Source of the DNA: Prionace glauca
Taxonomy: Eukaryota; Chordata; Chondrichthyes; Carcharhiniformes; Carcharhinidae
DNA: 64,000 nt
Direction: 5' to 3'
Assembly (NCBI GenBank): GCA_037974335.1
Contig: CM075734.1
Location: 25,942,000 to 26,005,999, forward strand
Shown here one piece after another: positions 56,301-64,000 of the stretch (position 1 is its first letter; every line of letters starts with the position of its first letter). Position numbers and translations under genes: made by a program. Below the pieces are notes generated by a model. The model saw only the letters and a program-made list of their open reading frames with translations, ran no database searches and was not told where the DNA came from.

Positions 56301-59300
56301 ACGTTGTTAAAGAAAAATGGTCTCTTTGCAAAGAGATTGCAAGAAAAAAAACATGAAAACTGAACAGATGCAATGCTATCTTTGCAAGGCATTTAATAGA
56401 GCCACATAAGCCATCATAAGCCATAGGAAATAGAAGTTTGAGTAAACTACATGGCCCTTTGAGCCTATCCGCCACTCAATTTGATCATGACTGGTGTTCT
56501 TCCTCAACTCTACTTTCCCATCTGCTCCCCAAATCCCTTCATTCCCTGAAAGTTCAAAGATCTATCTATCCCAGCCTTGAATATATTCAATGTTGGTACA
56601 TCCACAATCCTGAGTAGAGAATTCCAAATGGAGAAAATTTTCCTCATCTCAGTCCCAGATAATCAACTCTTATCCTGAAACTCTGCCCTAGTTTCCTAGG
56701 CTCTGCAGACAGGGGTCAAATGTCAAGCTCCTTCAGAACCTTGTCTGTTTCAATGACATCACCTCTTCTCAATTTCATAGAGTCTGCATCTCAGAACCCA
56801 ATCAATTCTACCTTTGCTCCAATGCAAGTATATGTCACCAAAGGAGTGACAAATATCCCCATCCTCAAGATGGAAGAGCTCAAAACATCAGTGTACAGAT
56901 AAGGTTGAAGCGTTCAAAACAATTTTCAGCTCAAAGTGTCGAGTGGGTGATCCATCTTGGCCTCCACTGGAGGACCTCAGCAGAGTAAGAAGTCTCACAA
57001 TACCAGGTTAAAGTCCAACAGGCCACTAGCTTTTAGAGCGCTGCTCCTTCGTCAGGACCTGACAAAGGAGCAGCGCTCATCAACAGTGCTATCATCTGCT
57101 CACTGATGCTCAGTTAGGGTTCCACCAGGGTCACTCAGCTCCTGACCTCATTACAGCTTGATTTAAACAAGAACAAAAGAATTGTATTCCAGTCGTGAAG
57201 TGAGTGTGACTGCTCTTGACATCAAAGCAGAATTGATTCAGTGCGGCAGTAAGCTCCATCAAAACTGAAATTAATGGAAATTAGGGGGAAAAACCACCTG
57301 CTGATTGGAGTCATACCTAACACAAAGGAAGATGGTTGAAGATCAATCATCTCAGTTCCAGGACATTACTGCATGAGTTCCTCAGAGTAGTGTCCTAGGC
57401 CTAACCATCTTAAGCTGCTTCATCAATAATCTTCCTTCTGTCATAAAGTCAAAAGTGGGGATGTTCATTGGTGAGTGCACAACGTTAAGCACCATTTGTG
57501 ACTGCTCAGATAGTGAAGCAATCCATGACCAAATGCAGCAGCAAGTAATATTCACATCACACAAATCAGGTAATGACCATCTCTAACAAGAGAAAATCTA
57601 GCCATTGCCCATGATATTCAGTGGTATTTTCATCACTGAATCCCCCACTATTAACATGCTAGAGGTTACCATTGTCCAGAAACTGAACTCGACTAGCCAT
57701 ATAAATACTGTGGATACAATCGCAGGTCAGAATCGAGGAATTCTGCAGCAGATAACCCATCTCCTGACTTCACAAAGTCTGTACACCATCTACAAAGTAC
57801 AAATTAGGTGTGTACTCCTCAAAGCTTAACCAATTTTCCATCATGCTAATATATTACCCCGACTCTGTGAGCCTTTACTCTGCATAATAACCTTTATTAA
57901 ATTTATTACTGAATGTGTTTTGGAAATGCAAGCATATTGTTTCTACAGGGTCTCTGTTATCGATCCCACTGGATATCCTCAAAAAAGAATACGCTTGTCA
58001 AACTCTATGCCTCTTTTGCAAAACTGCATTGGGCATACTTCTAATTTTTCTAACAGCATTGTTACAATTTTATTAATAGTAGATTACAGAGTTTCCCTGA
58101 TAACTGATGCCAGGCTAATGAACCTTCAGTTTTTAGTTCTTCCTCCTTTCTTGGAATACATAACATTAGATTTGCTAATTTCTAATTTGCTAGGACGATT
58201 CGTGAACCTAGGAAATTTTGGAAAATCATACTCAGTGAGAATGACTGACAACAATAAGTTTGAAATTTCGCGGCTGAAGAGAAAATGGATGGAAAATGTT
58301 GTGTGACAATAGAATCATGAACACATTATAATACAATCTGGCAAATATACTACAACATGAAGAATCAGAAAATTACAGTACTTTTAATCAGCTGAGTGAA
58401 ATGTTTCTAGGCTACTTCAAATGAGAATTGTAAGGTACCATAAAATGAATGGACTCACTTTTGGAGACTAAATCTAACAGCCACCTGATATAGCTAGGAT
58501 GCACTTTCCAGTTACCTCATTATAAAGGAGCACGATACAAAGCATATCAAAGTATCAATGGGGCAAGGGGGAGGGGGAAGAGGGAGGGAGATGATCAGAG
58601 ACAGTGTCCTATGGAGAAGTATAAAAAAAAAGAAAGCCACAGGAAAGGACTGAACTTTTTTTTTGTTTGGTTATTGTTCTTCCAACAGTAGTTTTTAAAC
58701 TTGAAAGCCAGACCCAGGGGTGTTTTTAGAAGGAAAAATAAGTATTTTAGAAGAGTTGAGAAAGCGTATACATAAATGAAATAAGCTGCAAGTGTGAAAG
58801 TGAGCAATGTTACCTGCTACCCTAGAATCATAGAATCCCTATAGCACAGAGAAAAAACCACTCAGCCCATTGAGCCTGTGCCAACAACAATCCCACCCAG
58901 CCCTATACCCATAACCCTGTCTATTTACCTTGTTCACCTCCTTGACACTAAGTGACAAGTTAGCATGACCAATCAACCTAACCCACACATCTTTGGACTG
59001 TGGGAAGAAACTCACATAACAGAAAATGGGCAAACTCCACACAGACAGTTACCCAAGGCTGCAATTGAACCCAGGTTCCTGTTGCTGTGAGGTAGCAGTG
59101 CTCCCCCCCTCTCCCATCTTATCACGTAGGCTTAGCCATGAAGAGTTAGCTTTTAGGGGAGATACCAAATGCCTGTGAGCACCTGCTAAAAATCACAAAG
59201 AATCAGCAGTTGTTTGGGGAATAAAAGACAAAAAAATTGAGAGGTTTAATTAATGTTAAGAATGCTGAATTAGTGATCCTCAGAAACTAGTTCAAATTTT

Positions 59301-62300
59301 ACCTCAGCAGCTGGGGAAATTAAATTCATTAAATGAAAGTCCAGCATCAGCAATGTTGACAATAACACTATCGGACTGTGATTTAAAAAATCTGGTTCAC
59401 ATCATTTAGGAAAGAAAGTCTGCTATCTCTAAATGCTCTGATCCAAATGTAACTTCATAACTCAACTGGTTGACTCTTAACTCCCTCATGGCTTAGCTAA
59501 CTGCTCAGTTGTATACAAGGTAGTTCTTCTCAAGGGCATTTAAGGGTGACGAATAAATGTTGGCCTTACCAGTGTCACCTACATCCTATGAATATTAAAG
59601 AAAACTTACCTACAGGATTGTTGGGTTTATATGGCCCAAGCTTGTATTCATCTGGAAGAGGAGAGAGTGCCTGGATCTGTTCACTTGATGGTTCTTCACA
59701 CATTGTGGAATTGTTTCCCTTTGCTTCTTCATCAATTTTTCTATCAGCTTCGGGGTTTTCATCCATATTGTTTCTTAGATTAAACCTCTGTCTTTCGGCA
59801 TCTTGTTCATCTTTGCTAACATCAGCATCCATTTTGTCTGTTTGGACAGATTTTATTTTCGGAGCCAGGATACCATGCGGGTCATCAACCTCCTCAAAGG
59901 CAAAAAACTCATCTATATATTCTGGACACCGTATGCCTTCTGATCTCTGAAGTGAAACAAAAATTACAATAGTATAAATAAAATGTCACAGGTTCAAAAT
60001 GTGATTCAACAGTTTCACTGTACAGAGAAGTTCACTTGCAAGATGTTTGGTTGCTCCAATGTCATTTTTGGATAAGAGAACAGAATGCAGCACTGGCCAT
60101 TTTAGGTTTGAGTACGGTAAAGATGCAACTGTCTCAAAACCATCACTGCATATAATTTCATTTTAGAGTTAAATTACAGATATTCTAAAAGTAAGCAAAT
60201 GAGTAAAAAAAAACAAATTCATACAGTGAGGCAAAAACTCAAAATTCAGAGAAAACAGGCAGGATAAAAAGGGAGGTTTCTACAGGTAAAGACCATACAA
60301 AAGGTCTTTCGGATTTAGTGTCAAAATTCAGCTGGATCAATGCTGGAGCTGAAGCAGCTTCTGCTAAATAGTGCTAAAGACACCACCAACAATCAATGAA
60401 TGGTCCAAAGGCAAGTCAGCAACTGTTATACTTCACCACTCAAAACTAGACATGTCATCATGCAGCACTCGATTAATGGCCAGAGGCTTTTCACCAACAC
60501 TGGAGTAGATGAAAGGAGGACTCTTTTGTTTTTTGTTTGGCTATACAAACCAATGTGGCTCTACAAATATTATTTTATGTCAGAGAGTTCCTCTGTGCTT
60601 AAATGGACTCCAAGATGTTCTAGATAGACGGTTCCAAGTACTGATTCATTGGATATTATTATTATTCATACATTTTCATCACTATTCTTCTGTCCTTTTT
60701 TAAAATAATATGCATGCCAATGTTCACCATTCCTCCCCAACTCTAACTACACATTCTCTCGTTTCTTCCTTACTCCTTTCCCCGAGTAAAAACCTGAAGC
60801 AGCTTTTTGCTTTTCTTTACAAGCAAGTGAGAATATTGTAACATTGCTTAGCTTTATTCATTTACTCTAGTTTGAAGAGGAGACTGGTGAAGTCAAATAG
60901 CATAACTATCAGTATCAAAACGATCAATCATTTTTGAGTTTGGTCAAATGTAGAGAAGTAGATGGTGGAAAACTGAGCAGTTGATTGGATTTTAAAATGA
61001 TTTGTACCTTTGAATAGTTATTGCAAATATAAAGCCGGATGTGATTCACACATCAAAGCAAACCATCAGGTGAGTTGAAATGGCCTGATGACTGAGATGT
61101 ATTCAATGTGAAAACAAAGGGATGGTTAAAGTAGTCTCAGCCCAGTAGCTGTGGGACTGGTTCTCTATGGATATTCTGCTTTGCTTATTGCTGACCATAT
61201 GTCATAATACATTGTGAAGTCACTATGACAAGTTATCAAGATTCTCAACACAAGTGCTGCAAGAATTATGACGTCCATTGACTGTGTCTACACTTTCCAC
61301 TGCCTCTGCAAAGCAGCCAGCATAATTAAGGACCCCACGCATCCCAGACGTTCTCGCTCCCACCTTATTCTGTCTGGAAAAAGATACATAAGTTGGAGGT
61401 CACATATCAACTGACTCAAAAACAGCTTCTTTCCTGCTGCCATCAGGCTTTTCAATGCACCTACCTTGCATTAAGTTGACCTTTCTCTATACACTAGCTG
61501 TAACTGTAGCACAACATTCTGCGTTCTCTTGTTATGAATTGTCTGTATAGCGCGCATGAAACAATACTTTCCACTGTATGCTAATACATGTGACAATAAA
61601 TCAGATCAAAAAATTATCCAGTGCAAGGATCTCTCTGAAGGCCAGGTCCACGTGCAGTTTTCCTAAATTGAAAGAACAAAATCTTGGAAGCAGATAGAAA
61701 ATGTGAACTGCCTCATCCAGTGACGTAACATCAAAGGAACTAAAGTGAATGATGGATTTTTGGAAGTGGGGATATCCTGCAGTAGAGAACAGCGCAAGAA
61801 TAGCATGCAGAGATCACAGCAATTCTTATCCATTGTTCACATGGAAGTGAAAAGAATTTGCCAAGTATATAAGATTTTCAATTTAATCATGCTACAAAAT
61901 TATCATGTGAATTTCTTCAAAAGAATAACCTCCTTAAATGTCCACCCTGCCACGTCCCAAGAGAATGGCAATATTCAATCTGTATGTGAAGACTACATGA
62001 AAAGCATTGGGTTTGCTCTTAACCATTGTCTTGTGCTGCCATGTTGGAATTTATAAACAGCAAATCTTTTCAGACTCCAGCTGCAGCAGGATAAATAGTT
62101 CTTGTGAAAGGGAGGGGAGAATAGACAAATACTCTTGTTAAAAAAAACCTTCTCTTGCCTGATAACTACTATAATAATGTTATCTTCTTGAACCTTTGTT
62201 CTGTTTCTAGTATAGAATATGGCATACAATCATTGTCACTTTACTACAAATACACACTAAACTGAATCCAGACTGAAAAATGACTGAAATGCAAGAATAC

Positions 62301-63871
62301 AAAAGCATCATAATACCTGAATAAAAAAGGGTATGAACCCTGTTAGGGAAGCATGAATCCATAAACAAGTTTCACCCTTTTCTGTAATCCAAATCATACA
62401 TATTTAATTCTAAAAATTGTCAGAATATTTAAACAAATTATGCCTACCTTTCCAGGTAATCGTGCTGACATCTGAGAACCTGACTCTGCATCATCAGCCT
62501 CCTCTTTAGTTTCACATTCGCTGAAGTGCCCAACTTCCATATCTGGTTCCAATTCCACTTCCATATCATCACCAGGTTCTAACTTGGCTTTCACTGATTC
62601 ATCATAGGCCAACAGTAAGTCTTCTGCGCCATCTTCCTCATCATTATCAGTGTCTGGTGAAGGGCTGCCCTGTGACTTTACTTTAGCAATATTTTCTCCT
62701 TCCGTCTGTTTGGAATCTTTATTTTCCTCCATTGATGGAGAGTCCATCTGTGTACTTTCATGGTCTGTTTCCTTTGAATTCTTGGATTTGTCTTGAGCCT
62801 TTCTCTTATTGCTGGGGGATCGTGCTCTTTTAGAAGGACTGTGAGAACGACCTCTTTTCCTGAAATCAAACATCCACAAAAACATGAATTGAACTATCAG
62901 GCAATTCAAATACTACCATCACGAGTGTTTTCCTAAAGAAAAAGGCCAGAGTTTCAACGCACCGTTGGTCTGTATCTTTGATTACAAGCTCCTGATTTTA
63001 GTTGATGTAAAAAGAACAGGTGCCAAGAATTTGTCAATATAGGAAAAATAATCACTCACAGCATTAGGAAATGGACTAAATACAAAAAAAAACTGGCTTT
63101 GAATCTACGAGCAGATGATTGCATTTGCTTTCTGATCCTGTCTTATGACTGGTGCATCAAATGATGACATTAACAGGTTAAAATCACTCTGAATTCAAAG
63201 CTAAGTTGTCCATAATTATGTCTTAATTGCACTTATAAACACTGAAGATTTAGTGCCCCACCAAGGGCTGTCAACCCATCTCATTTGCATTTGATTTTTG
63301 TTTTACATAGAAGAGTATTAAGTCTGAAGATCAGTTGACATGTAAATAGATGCCTTGATGCTCCAGGAGAGTACACTGCTCTAAGGTTATAAACAAATCT
63401 GTTATTTAGTCTAAAAAGAATTGATGGTTGAGTGAATGGAAAGATTATACCAATTTTTTAAGGTCTTTATTTTTTCTCTCCTTTCCACATGCTGCAATCC
63501 ATCAATGATGGTTGTTACCAAACCCACAAGCTTGCACTAAAGATGCTCTGAAATTAGCAGCAGAAATGTGTACAGCAGAGCTGTCTTTGTTGCATCTGCT
63601 TAATTGCCTGTATGTCAAACTGCACCATACTCCAAAAAAATTTACAAAATACTTACACTGCAGATATTTCTAAAGATAAGTTTCTAAATTATTAATATCT
63701 AATGCAGCTTAATTACATTTGCTTAACTGTCTTTCAAATAAGTTTAAATAATTCCCAATGAGTTACTGTTGAAACTTAGCCAACATAAATAAATAGAACA
63801 TTTAAGTACACAGCTTACCGGTTTTCTCGCTCTCTGTTTCTTAACAGTTCGTCAACTCCTTTGCCTTGTTT
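50300..63871 (-). CDS. matr3: Matrin-3, 3' half (gene model; 5' exons outside the window)
   Basis: Five minus-strand exons join in frame: 63819-63871, 62448-62859, 59610-59946, 54571-54692 and 50300-50365. Matrin-3 is a nuclear-matrix RNA- and DNA-binding protein with two RRMs and two matrin-type zinc fingers, acting in splicing and RNA retention. The window holds the part after RRM2. It comprises a basic Ser/Arg nuclear-localisation-like stretch ([20 protein letters not shown]), a long acidic region, the [16 protein letters not shown] linker matching mammalian PDEYRIGPYQPNVPVG, and the C-terminal C2H2 finger. The right edge cuts the gene upstream. Intron 54.6-50.4 kb carries a Penelope-like remnant and a young CR1 copy. 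Identification is strong from the linker and finger. Confidence 0.93.
50868..51865 (+). mobile_element. Penelope-like element remnant with GIY-YIG domain and inverted ends
   Basis: The ends are inverted copies of each other (gctggaaaatctcagcaagt at about 50914; the inverse agattttccagcaatttctg at about 51840), about 90 bases each. The interior reads [20 protein letters not shown] then VACHFN, the region of the GIY-YIG endonuclease found at the end of Penelope-like polymerases. It is a fossil: broken, with several breaks, and only a small part of the element. It lies in matr3's last intron. Confidence 0.65.
52335..54075 (+). mobile_element. CR1-clade LINE, young copy with long RT region
   Basis: The frame runs from [16 protein letters not shown] through [111 protein letters not shown] and [10 protein letters not shown] to the C-terminal part and tail. 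A 7-base deletion near 53214, relative to the 42.6 kb copy (cagaagatagg versus cagaaggatctagatagg), shifts the frame. It is 5'-truncated. It lies in matr3's last intron, antisense to it. Confidence 0.9.
54571..54692 (-). CDS. matr3: matr3 exon: C-terminal matrin-type zinc finger
   Basis: A 122-base exon encoding [20 protein letters not shown], then [20 protein letters not shown]. The zinc ligands are Cys-x2-Cys and His-x5-His. Human has [20 protein letters not shown] at this place. The exon is in phase 1, out phase 0. Confidence 0.95.
55140..55700. repeat. Possible dispersed repeat, unclassified
   Basis: Local GC rises and blocks such as catttaaatagacttaatgg and ccagctgcattaagccccgc look like shark interspersed repeats, but I cannot assign a class. 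It lies in matr3's intron. Confidence 0.3.
56400..56815 (-). mobile_element. CR1-clade LINE 3' end, old copy
   Basis: Plus strand: ggccctttgagcctatccgc, then cactcaatttgatcatgact, and a degenerate antisense RT end to cttctcaatttcatagagtc. Confidence 0.7.
56820..57835 (+). mobile_element. Jockey-like LINE fragment with a nested fold-back piece
   Basis: Near 57610-57810 it reads [20 protein letters not shown], then [20 protein letters not shown] and [11 protein letters not shown], the C-terminal half of the RT of the family seen inverted at 38.9-42.5 kb. At 56985-57080 is one arm of the fold-back repeat (agaagtctcacaataccagg). It is decayed. Confidence 0.7.
57945..58200 (-). mobile_element. 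CR1-clade LINE internal fragment, old
   Basis: The plus strand gatgccaggctaatgaacct and surroundings look like the antisense of the RT NYRPVSL region. The overlapping plus-strand open frame is therefore not treated as a gene. Confidence 0.45.
58826..59108 (-). repeat. V-SINE (HE1-like), minus strand
   Basis: Plus strand: atagaatccctatagcacag, then acatctttggactgtgggaa and a head end (gctgtgaggtagcagtgct). Confidence 0.75.
59262..59590 (+). repeat. tRNA-headed SINE (second family)
   Basis: A tRNA-like head (gctgaattagtgatcctcag) leads through the family body to gacgaataaatgttggcctt. It ends about 20 bases from the donor of the matr3 PDEY-linker exon. Confidence 0.6.
59610..59946 (-). CDS. 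matr3: matr3 exon: acidic region and PDEY linker
   Basis: A 337-base exon from [20 protein letters not shown] to [16 protein letters not shown], in phase 0, out phase 1. It ends a few bases from a SINE that fills the adjacent intron end (59262-59590). Confidence 0.93.
60000..61189. other. matr3 intron, no recognised element
   Basis: AT-rich intron sequence in which I see no gene, RNA or clear repeat. Confidence 0.4.
61190..61615 (+). mobile_element. LINE 3' end, unassigned clade
   Basis: It reads [20 protein letters not shown], then [14 protein letters not shown] and [10 protein letters not shown], a common LINE C-terminal pattern. The untranslated tail ends in acatgtgacaataaatcaga. Confidence 0.55.
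62448..62859 (-). CDS. matr3: matr3 exon: basic SR stretch and acidic region
   Basis: A 412-base exon from [20 protein letters not shown] through acidic blocks ([18 protein letters not shown], then [20 protein letters not shown]) to ARLPGK. The basic part is a likely nuclear localisation signal. The exon is in phase 2, out phase 0. Confidence 0.9.
63819..63871 (-). CDS. matr3: matr3 exon: [18 protein letters not shown]
   Basis: A 53-base exon with pyrimidine-rich acceptor (tttctttcag) and gtaagc donor, ending in phase 2. It aligns with the human segment just after RRM2 (GIDLLKKDKSRKR). Confidence 0.8.
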
Positions 63872-64000
63872 CTGAAAGAAATAAAATATTAATTCCCTTG
63901 TTGCCACCTGAGTTAATTCTTGAAGTAGCGGAGAATTCTTAAAGTACAATACTAACTCATTTATGAAGGAGCTCTTACACTGGACAATTTAAATAATTTG

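Noticed and set aside
57920-58306. 128-codon plus-strand open frame in a matr3 intron.
   Set aside because: Much of it overlaps what looks like antisense CR1 sequence, and no protein family is recognised.

Overview
The window looks like nuclear DNA of an elasmobranch (shark or ray). It is intron-rich and AT-rich, with vertebrate splice sites. It is packed with repeats I associate with cartilaginous fishes: V-SINEs related to HE1, several other tRNA-headed SINEs, CR1-clade LINEs, fold-back repeats, Penelope-like remnants and Ty3/gypsy fossils. No prokaryotic features, CRISPR arrays or stand-alone RNA genes were seen.

Three host genes can be built exon by exon.
(1) IgSF gene A, minus strand, about 18.5 to 9.9 kb: leader, V domain with a J-like end, two C1 domains and a transmembrane segment.
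(2) IgSF gene B, plus strand, 23.9 to 37.2 kb: leader, V domain with a J-like end, three C1 domains, transmembrane segment, and a cytoplasmic tail in two exons carrying an ITIM-like tyrosine. Its eight exons join in frame to 544 codons plus a stop.
(3) The 3' half of matrin-3 (matr3), minus strand, from beyond the right edge to a stop at 50.3 kb, with a long 3' UTR.

Genes A and B lie head to head about 5.4 kb apart and are clearly an inverted duplicate pair. Their V domains are germline-joined and non-rearranging, and both end in an unusual Trp-Cys-Gly-Cys-Gly motif where antigen receptors have Phe-Gly-X-Gly. All Ig exons are symmetrical phase 1-1. The layout (V, C1 domains, membrane anchor, short tail with an inhibitory-type tyrosine motif) recalls SIRP and other antigen-receptor-like families, but I do not recognise the pair as a named gene. 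Gene B and matr3 converge tail to tail, which gives a synteny anchor.

Layout: 0-4.2 kb, two gypsy fossils with a SINE and a CR1 tail; 4.5-9.3 kb, SINEs, Penelope-like ends and CR1; 9.9-18.5 kb, gene A with repeat-filled introns; 18.5-23.9 kb, repeat-filled spacer; 23.9-37.2 kb, gene B, including a Harbinger-type transposase fossil in an intron; 37.2-47 kb, intergenic, with a multiply nested LINE and a young CR1 copy; 47-64 kb, matr3 3' UTR, last exons and introns, one of which holds a second long young CR1 copy.
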